This document shows positions 42,843 to 50,624 of a DNA stretch of 64,000 bases, piece by piece. Below the pieces are notes generated by a model. The model ran no database searches, was not told the DNA's origin, and saw only the letters and a list, made by a program, of their open reading frames with translations. The first letter of the stretch is position 1; each line of letters begins with the position of its first letter. The translations under genes were made by a program, and so were the position numbers. The DNA is from Neobacillus mesonae (GTDB lineage Bacteria > Bacillota > Bacilli > Paenibacillales > Paenibacillaceae). The stretch is taken from positions 186,001-250,000 of the forward strand of contig JAMBOW010000004.1 in NCBI GenBank assembly GCA_023715865.1. The letters are read 5' to 3'.

Positions 42843-42872
42843 ATAATAACATGCCATGACCTGAGTTGACAA
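42843..42872 (-). promoter_or_regulatory. Candidate promoter of FMN monooxygenase
   Basis: On the minus strand TTGTCA (42867-42872) and TATTAT (42843-42848) are 18 bases apart, beside the stop codon of tatA. A small hairpin (TATTCC/GGAATA) follows in the predicted leader, before the terminator. Confidence 0.5.
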
Positions 42873-43064
42873 CTATTTTTTGTCATTTTTAGAAGACTCA
42901 TCCTCATCTTTAGATTCACCTACAAGCTCGCGGGCGGAGGATTTGAATTCGAATAAGGTCCTGCCAACCGCTCGTCCTAATTCAGGCAGTCTTGAAGGTC
43001 CGAACAGGATCAGCACGAGCACCAAAATCATAATGATCCCCGTTATTCCTATGTTTTGTAGCAT
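42873..43064 (-). CDS. tatA: Twin-arginine translocase subunit TatA
   Basis: 63 residues with the complete TatA/E plan: one short membrane helix ([13 protein letters not shown]), the conserved [21 protein letters not shown] hinge and amphipathic helix, and an acidic/basic soluble tail. Together with TatC it forms the pore for folded proteins. No tatC is beside it, so it must work with one encoded elsewhere. It lies 25 bases after the RidA-like gene and in the same operon as a protein with a Tat signal, so it may serve that protein in particular. Confidence 0.93.
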   Translation of the reverse strand: MLQNIGITGIIMILVLVLILFGPSRLPELGRAVGRTLFEFKSSARELVGESKDEDESSKNDKK

Positions 43065-43089
43065 TCTTCATTCCTCCTTTTCAAAATAG

Positions 43090-43680
43090 TTATTTATCAG
43101 GGAACACTGCCACGGCTTCAATTTCAATTAACCAATCGGAACTGACCAGACTTGCTACACCGACAGTGGACCGTGCTGGCTTAACCGGGTTCTTCTCGTT
43201 GTTAAAGAACTCTCCGTAAGCTGCATTCCAGCCTGCGTAATCGAATTTACCCTCCTGAGCCGTATCCGCGGTCAAGTAGGCACGCAGGTATATAACGTCT
43301 TTCATCGATAGCCCTTGGTCTTGAAGCTGCTTCTCTATCGATTTTAAAACACCTGCTGCTTGTGTCTTCGTATCACCATAACGCTCGTAGACGGTGAGTC
43401 CATCCTTATTCAATACGGGTGGTACCGTCCCGCTTGTGTACAAATAAGCAGCGCCTTCCGGTACGACGACACCGCTTGAGATGGAGGAGGTGGGACTTCC
43501 ATAAAATATGGAGCTCTTCTCCAAGGCCGGAGCAGGAGAGGATGAAGCTGGAGCTGTTCCCGTTACAGATACAACGGTTCCTTTAACTTCAATCGGCGAT
43601 TTTTCTTCGGCGTAAGCTGTCATTCCAAAGCTGGCGGCTAATAGGCTTGTCAGCAAAAGACTTCTCACAATCTTTTTCAT
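43090..43680 (-). CDS. Exported RidA-family (YjgF/UK114) imine deaminase-like protein
   Basis: 196 residues. A clear Sec signal peptide (residues 1-24, ending MTAYAEE) is followed by about 45 low-complexity Ser/Pro/Ala residues and then a RidA fold (about 70-194). The fold shows YTSGTVPP, TKTQAAGVLKSIEKQLQDQGLSMKDVIYLRAYLT and the final PARSTVGVASL...IEIEAVAVFP, containing the conserved arginine. RidA proteins hydrolyse reactive enamine/imine products to keto acids and ammonia and are normally cytoplasmic. Export is unusual. It is encoded right after an exported amino acid oxidase, whose direct product is an imine, so a joint role is likely. Confidence 0.85.
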   Translation of the reverse strand: MKKIVRSLLLTSLLAASFGMTAYAEEKSPIEVKGTVVSVTGTAPASSSPAPALEKSSIFYGSPTSSISSGVVVPEGAAYLYTSGTVPPVLNKDGLTVYERYGDTKTQAAGVLKSIEKQLQDQGLSMKDVIYLRAYLTADTAQEGKFDYAGWNAAYGEFFNNEKNPVKPARSTVGVASLVSSDWLIEIEAVAVFPDK

Positions 43681-43723
43681 TGGTCATTCTCCTTTATTGT
43701 TGGATAAGATAGATTTTGCCCTG

Positions 43724-45322
43724 TCATCCTTTCATCACACGCTGATGAATATCGTTAACGACAGCACGCGCCGAATCAATAGCTCCGGCCTGCCAGGCAA
43801 CAATATGACTGATATGATCTCCTGCCAGATAGATCCGGTTATCCGGCTGGCATAAGGTTTTGTAGAGGCCTGCGCGTTCCTCAGCGTTATAGGACACCCA
43901 AGCGCCTTCTTGGTATTTAATTTTCTTCCAGTCAATGGAGAAGGAATTCTCGAACTCTTTCATATATTGAGGATGGATTTTGGCACCTTGGGTGAGGGCA
44001 TGGCGCTCCCTTTCTATGTAACTCATACTGCCCAGCTTGTCCGCGTTAGATCCAGTAACATAATAGCCAAGAAGGATGCCCTTTTTGCCGAAGTAATCCG
44101 TCGGAGGATAATAGATTTGAGTGATATCCATGTTGGTCAGGCTGTTGCCGCCGTAGAGAAGATCATCCTCCTCCCAGAATCTGCGTTTGAACTGCAGGCC
44201 GATTTTACCGGCGGATGCGTATCTGGCCCCACGGATGGCGCTTGCCATAGCCGAAGAGAAATTGGCGGGAATGTTGCGCAGGACGGATAAAGGAATGGTA
44301 CAGATACAGTAATCACCCGTGATTTCCTGTTCCTTTTTGTTCTGGGTAAAACGAACGCGAACGCCGTCAGCGGATTGACGGATTTCAGTAACTGGGGCAT
44401 TCAGCTTGATACGGTTGCCGAGGTGCTTCTCAAAGGCTTGGACAATCATGTCCATACCGCCCACCGGATGGAACATCATCATCTGCTGATCGTATCCGTA
44501 CTCATTGCTGAAGTAATTGCCAAAGCCAGAATTAAGGATGGCCTTGAGATCGAATGGATCGCGGACAACTCCTGCATCCAGACGGCTGCCTGGCTCTTCT
44601 TTATATCCACCTCGGGATGAGCCTCGATAGAAGAGGTCCGCATTCAAATCGCCTTCCCTCCGGAGATAATCAACCAGCTTTTCTTTTTCCTCGGAAGTCA
44701 GGGGGAGATCGAGAGCGGACTGATTGACGGCTTTAGCCAGCATTTCGGAAACATAGCCGCGGACATCGGCTTTGGCTGCACGTTTGGGAATTTTTTGACC
44801 AGACAGTGCTCCTGCATTTTCATTGTAATAATAGCCGCTGTCATTCACGTTATTGAAAGGCTCAATCGGAATATTGAACTCCCTGCAGTACTCAAGTGTA
44901 GAGTGGAACTGGGGAATTCGCATCGGACCTGCATTAAAATATAAGTCACTGCCAAACTGGGAGTACTGGCGGGAAGCGCCGATTTCCTGATTCGTCGTCC
45001 CTTTCCGGATGCTCCAGTTCCGGCCGCCTGCAAAGGATTTGGCTTCCAGTACGGTGCAGTCATAGCCTGCTTTTCCAAGCTCGTAAGCTGCGGTCACTCC
45101 GGCGATTCCGGCGCCGAGAATAATAATCTTCTTGCCGCTGCGATTACTCAAGGCAAGATCGTTTTTTCCTGGAGGGGTATAATCCTGCGCTTTCATGGTT
45201 TCAGGCGAGAGGAGACCGAGATTTCCCATCAGACTGAATACAGCGAGGGATCCCCCCACTTTACCGACGGTCGTTAAAAACTGTCTTCTCGTCATGTCCT
45301 GAGGACGTTCAGCGTTGCTCAT
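43724..45322 (-). CDS. Tat-exported FAD L-amino-acid oxidase-like flavoenzyme
   Basis: 532-residue flavin amine oxidase. The N terminus has a twin-arginine signal (TRRQFLT, Arg12-Arg13) followed by a hydrophobic stretch. The FAD dinucleotide motif is ILGAGIAGVTAAYELG (about 68-83), followed by EAKSFAGGRNWS. The GPMRIP motif (132-137) contains the arginine that in snake-venom and bacterial L-amino-acid oxidases binds the substrate carboxylate. The C-terminal FAD motif is YLAGDHISHIVAWQAGAIDSA. It converts amino acids to imino acids with release of hydrogen peroxide outside the membrane. It heads an operon with a RidA-like protein and TatA and lies downstream of a TnrA/GlnR box. Confidence 0.87.
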   Translation of the reverse strand: MSNAERPQDMTRRQFLTTVGKVGGSLAVFSLMGNLGLLSPETMKAQDYTPPGKNDLALSNRSGKKIIILGAGIAGVTAAYELGKAGYDCTVLEAKSFAGGRNWSIRKGTTNQEIGASRQYSQFGSDLYFNAGPMRIPQFHSTLEYCREFNIPIEPFNNVNDSGYYYNENAGALSGQKIPKRAAKADVRGYVSEMLAKAVNQSALDLPLTSEEKEKLVDYLRREGDLNADLFYRGSSRGGYKEEPGSRLDAGVVRDPFDLKAILNSGFGNYFSNEYGYDQQMMMFHPVGGMDMIVQAFEKHLGNRIKLNAPVTEIRQSADGVRVRFTQNKKEQEITGDYCICTIPLSVLRNIPANFSSAMASAIRGARYASAGKIGLQFKRRFWEEDDLLYGGNSLTNMDITQIYYPPTDYFGKKGILLGYYVTGSNADKLGSMSYIERERHALTQGAKIHPQYMKEFENSFSIDWKKIKYQEGAWVSYNAEERAGLYKTLCQPDNRIYLAGDHISHIVAWQAGAIDSARAVVNDIHQRVMKG

Positions 45323-45372
45323 CCTTAGCTTCAGCTCCTTTTTTAACAGGTGCGAATCTTTGTGAGAACGAT

Positions 45373-45401
45373 ATTACCAAAAACCGGTTTACTTGTCTCA
45401 A
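45373..45401 (-). promoter_or_regulatory. Candidate promoter of amino acid oxidase operon
   Basis: On the minus strand TTGAGA (45396-45401) and GGTAAT (45373-45378) are 17 bases apart. The -10 is weak, as expected for an activator-dependent promoter. The TnrA/GlnR box lies just upstream. Confidence 0.45.
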
Positions 45402-45405
45402 GTAC

Positions 45406-45422
45406 TGTGAAGAAATCTGACA
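45406..45422. promoter_or_regulatory. Perfect TnrA/GlnR box
   Basis: TGTGAAGAAATCTGACA fits the consensus TGTNA-N7-TNACA exactly. With the predicted promoter at 45373-45401 its centre falls about 48 bases upstream of the start of transcription, the position used by TnrA to activate genes under nitrogen limitation. A regulator of the same family is encoded divergently at 45605. Confidence 0.72.
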
Positions 45423-45604
45423 CACTTTTTTTAAAAATCTGAAATATATTGAAATTTAAAACGAAAATCCTTAAAATTGTTGACATGATGTAATGAATTA
45501 CAATAAACAGCTGCATAGTTTCGGTCTCTTTTTCCATCAAACACGCTGTTTAGAAGGTGGCACTCTGTTTGTATGATAAATATCCTGACATAGGAGTGGT
45601 ATTG

Positions 45605-45841
45605 ATGAATGAGCAAATTATGAGCATTGGTATGGTTAAAGAGCTGACAGGTCTATCCGAGAGGCAGATCCGTTACTATGAGGAAAGAAAGCTGGTATTT
45701 CCGGCTAGGACTAAAGGGGGAAGCAGAAGGTACTCATTTGAAGATGTGCGAAAAATTCAGGAAATTCATCGCAAATTGAAGGAGGGATATAATACCTACG
45801 AATTAAAGTCGAAAATTAGACGACAAAGCACTGTTATATGA
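45605..45841 (+). CDS. Short MerR-family regulator, TnrA/GlnR-like
   Basis: 78 residues. The winged helix-turn-helix SIGMVKELTGLSERQIRYYEERKLVFPARTKGGSRRYSFEDV is very close to Bacillus TnrA and GlnR, which control nitrogen genes. TnrA has about 110 and GlnR about 135 residues. Here the protein stops about 30 residues earlier, so the C-terminal tail that binds glutamine synthetase is missing or very short. AGGAG lies 8 bases before ATG 45605; an upstream in-frame start is not supported. It is divergent from the amino acid oxidase. It may bind the same box but could not receive the usual signal. Confidence 0.8.
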   Translation: MNEQIMSIGMVKELTGLSERQIRYYEERKLVFPARTKGGSRRYSFEDVRKIQEIHRKLKEGYNTYELKSKIRRQSTVI

Positions 45842-46030
45842 ATTATTGCTCATTTCTTTACTATGACTAATGTCTGATGGAGCTCCCTGATCATGTATGA
45901 AAAAAAGGAATATAGGATTTCATATCCGCCCTTTGCCAGTATTCGACAGCAATGTTGAAAATCATGGTATATAATGCACTTATCAGTTACAGCCATATTC
46001 CAATAACTTGCATGAGGGAGTGCAGCTCGA

Positions 46031-47605
46031 TTGTTAATCCATCGACTTAAGTTGATTTTTCTACCGATAACCAGCTTGCTTATCATCATCTCATCCCACA
46101 TATTAGATAAATCGCATAATTCGGGTGTAATGATCATAGTTGGAGCTTTGATGTTGCTGACCGTTTTACTGGATCGAAGATTCCCAAGACTCCTATTGGT
46201 ACAGTGGATATTGCTTGGTATTTTTCATTATTTTTCTCAACTTAATTGGTGTGTGCTACTTTATTACATTATGATTATGTCAATTTTCGGTAATAAACAA
46301 TCCTACAAACAAACATTGCCGATATCTATGCTGCTTATCCTACAGTACACACTTATACGTCTCAGCTATGTTCCTTTGACCGAATATAATATCTTGGTTT
46401 CAGTATTCGATTTTTTGACATCTATTTTCCTTGTTTTTTTGTTTCATTACGTTATTCGTACAGAATCGGAGAAGCAGCTGCTTCGCGATAAGAATGACTA
46501 TCTCACCACACACGATCCGCTTACCGGCCTTCTCAACTATCTTGGCTATATGAATCAGATACAGGAACTGATTTCAAACAAAACACCTTTCTATTTAATT
46601 CTGCTAGATTTACAAAACTTTAAATCCTTTAATCATGACGGACTAGAGAGTGGTAATGAGGCTCTGTCCAATCTAGGACAGGCGCTGACCTCCACTTTTC
46701 CTAATGCCTATGGTGTTTCAAGGTATGCAGGTGACCGCTATGCCCTGCTGCTGCCAACCGAATATTATGAACCAGGACGAATTGGCTCCTTGCTGGAATT
46801 GGATGTGCTCGGCTATCAAGTATCGTACAGTATTGCTTCCCATCCGGAAGAGAGCACCGATTACAATGAATTGATTATGAAAGCGGAGGACAAGCTGTTC
46901 CAGATGAGACGGGAGCAGTGGCTTCAGCGTGAGGAGGATCTCTTCAGATCAGAGAAAATGAAGGTTGTAGGGGAATTGGCGGCAGGTATGGCGCATGAAG
47001 TACGTAATCCGCTAACAGCCATCCGCGGCTTCGTTCAATTGTCGAAGATCCAATCGTATAATATTCAGCCTTGGTATGATGTCATTATGAGTGAAATTAC
47101 GAGAGTTACGGAGCTGACTGCAGAATTCCTCCAATTTTCCAAGCCGCATGCCAGCAATATGAGATCTGAGTCACTTAAGATCTGTGTTGAACGTGTCATT
47201 TCTTTATCTGAATCAGATGCAATCTCTCGTGGCCATCAGCTCTCTTTAGAGATTGAGGACGATTCGATGTACATATACATGGATAGGGATAAAATTGTCC
47301 AAGTGCTGCTTAACCTTGTCCGTAATGCCCTTGAAGCGATGGATACACCTGGGGAGGTTCAAGTTAAAGTGAGTAAGGTGGACCATAATGCGGTTGTACG
47401 CATTAAAGATACAGGGTCTGGCATTGCGCCTGAACAGCTGCATCAAATCTTTAATCCTTTTTATACAACGAAGGAGGAGGGAACTGGCCTTGGCTTGTCT
47501 CTATGTCAAAAAATTGCCCAAGATCACAAAGGCTCTATTACCGTTTATAGTGTTGTCGGAGAAGGCTCGACGTTTACGCTGATACTGCCTGTATTGTTAG
47601 ATTGA
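46031..47605 (+). CDS. Membrane sensor histidine kinase with degenerate GGDEF domain
   Basis: 524 residues. Five or so membrane helices (about residues 5-142) are followed by a diguanylate-cyclase-like domain (about 155-295) and a histidine kinase core. The GGDEF domain begins with the usual DPLTGLLNYLGYMNQIQ, but the active-site motif reads AGDRY (233-237), so it cannot make c-di-GMP. The kinase has the phosphoacceptor His322 in GMAHEVRNPLTAIRGFVQLS, the N box NLVRNALEAM, and G boxes KDTGSGIA and GTGLGLS. The start is TTG with GAGGGAG about 10 bases upstream. No response regulator is adjacent. The kinase core resembles sporulation-type orphan kinases. A signal-sensing role for the dead GGDEF domain is inference. 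Confidence 0.87.
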   Translation: MLIHRLKLIFLPITSLLIIISSHILDKSHNSGVMIIVGALMLLTVLLDRRFPRLLLVQWILLGIFHYFSQLNWCVLLYYIMIMSIFGNKQSYKQTLPISMLLILQYTLIRLSYVPLTEYNILVSVFDFLTSIFLVFLFHYVIRTESEKQLLRDKNDYLTTHDPLTGLLNYLGYMNQIQELISNKTPFYLILLDLQNFKSFNHDGLESGNEALSNLGQALTSTFPNAYGVSRYAGDRYALLLPTEYYEPGRIGSLLELDVLGYQVSYSIASHPEESTDYNELIMKAEDKLFQMRREQWLQREEDLFRSEKMKVVGELAAGMAHEVRNPLTAIRGFVQLSKIQSYNIQPWYDVIMSEITRVTELTAEFLQFSKPHASNMRSESLKICVERVISLSESDAISRGHQLSLEIEDDSMYIYMDRDKIVQVLLNLVRNALEAMDTPGEVQVKVSKVDHNAVVRIKDTGSGIAPEQLHQIFNPFYTTKEEGTGLGLSLCQKIAQDHKGSITVYSVVGEGSTFTLILPVLLD

Positions 47606-47644
47606 GCTGTCGGCTGGAGTGAATGTAATGTCGATTCATGGTGA

Positions 47645-47680
47645 GAAAGGTGCTGTTGAAATCAACACGCCTTTCTTTTT
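47645..47680 (+). terminator. Rho-independent terminator
   Basis: GAAAGG (47645-47650) with TGTTGA pairs with TCAACA and CCTTTC (47670-47675), followed by TTTTT. It ends the kinase gene. Confidence 0.8.
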
Positions 47681-47811
47681 GTGTCGTGGAAAAAGAGGAT
47701 GAATATTTAATTGTATACGGTTACAATAGAGAGTGGAAATTATATCTATTGATTTAGATTAATCATCGTATCGAATACTTCAAAAACAGACTTCTTAAGG
47801 AGGTAATTTCT

Positions 47812-48795
47812 ATGAACTATCGACAATTAGGAGATACGGAACTTCGAGTCAGTGAGGTAAGCTTTGGTACATGGGCTATTGGGGGCAGCTGGGGAAAATC
47901 CAGTGATGAAGAAGCCATTAGAGGACTGGAATATGCAATTGACAAGGGAGTCAATTTTTTTGATACAGCCGACGTGTATGGGGACGGACATGCGGAGGAG
48001 CTGCTAGCGAAGGCAGTCGGCCATAAGCAGGACAGTGTTCATATTGCAACGAAGTTTTGCCGGGCAAAGGATATCCATGATCTAAACAACTACTCAGAGG
48101 AACAGATTCGTTCTTTTTGTGAGAACAGTCTAAGCAGACTGAAGCGTGAGCGTATCGATCTGTATCAGATTCATTGCCCGCCGCTTGCGGTACTTAAGGA
48201 TGGACGAGTATTTGAGACACTGGACAAGCTGCAGTCCGAAGGTAAGATTCGTCATTACGGCGTAAGTGTGGAAAGTGTGGAAGAGGGATTGTTCTGTCTC
48301 GGTGTTCCGGGTGTAAAAGCACTGCAGGTTATATTCAACATCTTCCGTCAAAAGCCGGTGAGTGAGCTGTTCCCGGAGGCGAAGAAGGCAGGAGTTGGCA
48401 TCCTCTGCCGTCTGCCGCTGGCCAGCGGCCTGCTTACCGGAAAGTTCTCGGAGAACAGCACTTTTGCCGAGGATGACCACCGGAATTTCAATGCAAGCGG
48501 CGACCACTTTAATGTAGGAGAGACGTTTGCTGGCCTTCCGTTTCCTACCGGAGTTCAGCTTGCAAGAGAACTTGCGTGGATTGCTGAGGGCAGAGAAGAT
48601 ATGGCTCGTGCGTCCATGCGCTGGATCTTGGACAATCCGGATATTACATGTGTCATTCCAGGGTTTAAAAGTGTAGCCCAAGTGGAGGATAATCTGGGAG
48701 CTGCTAGCGTTCCTTCCTTTAGCCCGGAGGAGCAGGACAAGCTTCGTCAGTTTTATCATGAGAAGGTAGCGGATCATATTCGCGGCTCTTGCTAA
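47812..48795 (+). CDS. Aldo/keto reductase
   Basis: 327-residue NADPH-dependent aldo/keto reductase of the YhdN/PdxI-like group. The TIM-barrel family marks are FFDTADVYGDGHAEELLAKAV (catalytic Asp and Tyr), HIATKF (catalytic Lys), YQIHCPP (catalytic His), and the cofactor-binding end WILDNPDITCVIPGFKSVAQVEDNLGA. It reduces sugar or xenobiotic aldehydes and ketones; the substrate is not predictable. AAGGAGGT lies just before the ATG. It stands alone between two terminators. Confidence 0.88.
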   Translation: MNYRQLGDTELRVSEVSFGTWAIGGSWGKSSDEEAIRGLEYAIDKGVNFFDTADVYGDGHAEELLAKAVGHKQDSVHIATKFCRAKDIHDLNNYSEEQIRSFCENSLSRLKRERIDLYQIHCPPLAVLKDGRVFETLDKLQSEGKIRHYGVSVESVEEGLFCLGVPGVKALQVIFNIFRQKPVSELFPEAKKAGVGILCRLPLASGLLTGKFSENSTFAEDDHRNFNASGDHFNVGETFAGLPFPTGVQLARELAWIAEGREDMARASMRWILDNPDITCVIPGFKSVAQVEDNLGAASVPSFSPEEQDKLRQFYHEKVADHIRGSC

Positions 48796-48800
48796 AAAAT

Positions 48801-48848
48801 AAGAGAAGCCTGGCGGTAATTACGCTGTCAGGCTTCTCTTTTATTTTT
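48801..48848. terminator. Strong terminator
   Basis: AAGAGAAGCCTG (48801-48812) and CAGGCTTCTCTT (48829-48840) form a perfect 12-bp stem with T-rich tails on both strands. It separates the aldo/keto reductase from the convergent mqnD gene. Confidence 0.9.
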
Positions 48849-48894
48849 TAGTAGACTTTAAAGTCTGAGTCATTTAAATTTGGCCGGCATAAAG

Positions 48895-49728
48895 CTAATT
48901 CCGCAATGTCTTAAAGTCAATCTCCGGAACGAGACCTTCCTTGGCCGCACGGCCTAGCAAAGCTTCAATTGCTCCAAAGCCTTCATCCCCCAAATTTCTT
49001 GTGAAGTCATTTACATATAAATCAATATGCTGTTGTGCAACAGAAGGATCCATTTCTTGCGCATGGGACAAGATGTAGTCTTTGGACTCTTCAGGGTGCT
49101 GCCATCCGTAGTCAATGGATGCCTGAATCCATGAAGTAATCTTGGCTGCATCCAGACTGCGGCGTGCAACGATAGCGCCAAGCGGAATCGGAAGTCCGGT
49201 ATCGGCTTCCCACCAGGTTCCGAGATCGGCCATCAGCTTGAGACCGTAAGATGGATAAGTAAAGCGTGCTTCATGGATGACAAGACCTGCATCGATTATG
49301 CCATCGCGAACCGCAGGCATAATTTGATCAAACGGCATGACAATGATCTCACCGACACCGCCAGGTACGTTTTGCGCAGCCCATAGTCTGAAGAGCAGGT
49401 AGGCTGTAGAACGCTCGCTCGGTACGGCAATTTTCTTGCCTGCAAGGTGATCCGGCTGGGTGTTATTATCGGCTGTCAGCACCAGCGGGCCATTGCCTCT
49501 TCCGAGTGCACCTCCGCATGGAATAAGTCGATATTCATCGGAAAGCCATGGAAGCGCAGCATAGGAAATTTTTAGAATATCATATTCGTTCGGCTTTGTA
49601 ACGAGCCCGTTTGTTACATCAATATCTGCGTATGTAACTGTAAAATCAGGTGTACCTGGAACCAAGCCATGGACCAAGGCATGAAAGACAAAGGTGTCGT
49701 TAGGACATGGGGAATACACAATTTTCAT
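48895..49728 (-). CDS. mqnD: 1,4-dihydroxy-6-naphthoate synthase
   Basis: 277-residue enzyme of the futalosine pathway to menaquinone, converting cyclic dehypoxanthine futalosine to 1,4-dihydroxy-6-naphthoate. The family start KIVYSPCPNDTFVFHALVHG is diagnostic. Further marks are GGALGRGNGPLVL, the IAVPSERSTAYLL loop and VIHEARFTY with the catalytic histidine. The start is ATG 49728, one base after the mqnB stop. A longer open frame upstream overlaps mqnB and does not look like MqnD. The fold is that of periplasmic binding proteins, but there is no signal peptide. Confidence 0.92.
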   Translation of the reverse strand: MKIVYSPCPNDTFVFHALVHGLVPGTPDFTVTYADIDVTNGLVTKPNEYDILKISYAALPWLSDEYRLIPCGGALGRGNGPLVLTADNNTQPDHLAGKKIAVPSERSTAYLLFRLWAAQNVPGGVGEIIVMPFDQIMPAVRDGIIDAGLVIHEARFTYPSYGLKLMADLGTWWEADTGLPIPLGAIVARRSLDAAKITSWIQASIDYGWQHPEESKDYILSHAQEMDPSVAQQHIDLYVNDFTRNLGDEGFGAIEALLGRAAKEGLVPEIDFKTLRN

Positions 49729-49729
49729 A

Positions 49730-50380
49730 CTATAAGACCTCCGATATTTTCTGACTGACTGCTGTGAGTGCTTGCAGCGCTTCAGGAATACGCCATGCTT
49801 CCCGGTTGCGCGGGCCGACGGCGTTTGAGATGGCTCTGATTTCAAGAACAGGCACATTCAAATAGCTTGCTGCAGCAGCAACGCCGTAGCCTTCCATCGA
49901 TTCTGCATAAGCGTCAGGCACTCTTCTGAGCAGCTCGCTTGCTGTTTCTGCCGTCCCCGTTGTAGTGGAAACCGTGAGAATAGGCCCGGAATAGACGCTT
50001 AAGCGAGTCTCTCCTTCTTGAAGAGCCGCGATAATTCTGCCGACTGCCTCCGCATCCGCTATCACTCGCGACTTGCCGAAGCCTAGCTCGTCCACACTGC
50101 GAAATCCTTCCGAGGTTTCGGAACCCAGATCGGCTGCAATCATTTCCGTGGAAATAACGAGGGAGCCTACCTCTGCTCGTTCAGGAAAACCTCCGCCAAT
50201 ACCGGCATTAATTACGAGAGTGTAGGAAGCTGAAGCAAGGGCTGCAGCCGTTGCGGCAGCAGCAGCTGCAGGCCCGGCACCGCCAGCAATGACATGAACA
50301 TGTTCCGGGACTTTAAGGCCGTCCTCTATAGCCTTTCGCTCGGCTTCTACAGCGGTAACGATTAAGATTCGAGATGACAT
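49730..50380 (-). CDS. mqnB: Futalosine hydrolase
   Basis: 216-residue nucleoside phosphorylase-fold hydrolase that removes hypoxanthine from futalosine. The segments ILIVTAVEAERKAI, VINAGIGGGFPERAEVGSLVIST, the purine-binding region and SMEGYGVAAAASYLNVPVLEIRAISNAVGPRNREAW match the MqnB family; MTA/SAH nucleosidases differ in the last motif. It is tightly coupled to mqnD. mqnA, mqnC and mqnE are not in the window. This indicates that the organism makes menaquinone by the futalosine route, unlike Bacillus subtilis. Confidence 0.92.
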   Translation of the reverse strand: MSSRILIVTAVEAERKAIEDGLKVPEHVHVIAGGAGPAAAAAATAAALASASYTLVINAGIGGGFPERAEVGSLVISTEMIAADLGSETSEGFRSVDELGFGKSRVIADAEAVGRIIAALQEGETRLSVYSGPILTVSTTTGTAETASELLRRVPDAYAESMEGYGVAAAASYLNVPVLEIRAISNAVGPRNREAWRIPEALQALTAVSQKISEVL

Positions 50381-50500
50381 GTTGTACAGCTCCTTTTAGT
50401 ATCATTAATCAGACATGTACGATTTAGTGGAATGACATCTTCTTAAGTATACCACTTTACAGAACGGGTAGTGTCTATTAGCCAACTGAAAAGGAAATGG

Positions 50501-50528
50501 TTGACATTTTCAGGTTCGACTGTATTAT
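50501..50528 (+). promoter_or_regulatory. SigA-type promoter of ytrA-like operon
   Basis: TTGACA (50501-50506) and TATTAT (50523-50528) are 16 bases apart. CTGTA (50520-50524) and TACAG (50538-50542) form an inverted repeat over the -10, a candidate self-operator for the GntR regulator encoded next. Confidence 0.65.
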
Positions 50529-50624
50529 GAGATATAGTACAGTTAATTCAGTAGACTTCATTTTTAGCTTACTTCAGCTGCATCGTGACACATCGCTTTA
50601 ATTACTTGAAGGAGGAGGCATCTT

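Noticed and set aside
42745..42872. SAM (S-box) riboswitch before the FMN monooxygenase
   Set aside because: The region between promoter and terminator is only about 45 bases and lacks the S-box conserved blocks.
45361..45379. Second possible TnrA/GlnR box near the oxidase start
   Set aside because: TGTGA is followed by an 8-base spacer and TTACC, which breaks both the spacing and the second half site.
48130..48777. 215-codon minus-strand frame in the aldo/keto reductase gene
   Set aside because: Antisense to a conserved gene, no domain.
49729..49857. Longer start for mqnD
   Set aside because: The extension overlaps mqnB and lacks family similarity; the typical MqnD start is at 49728.
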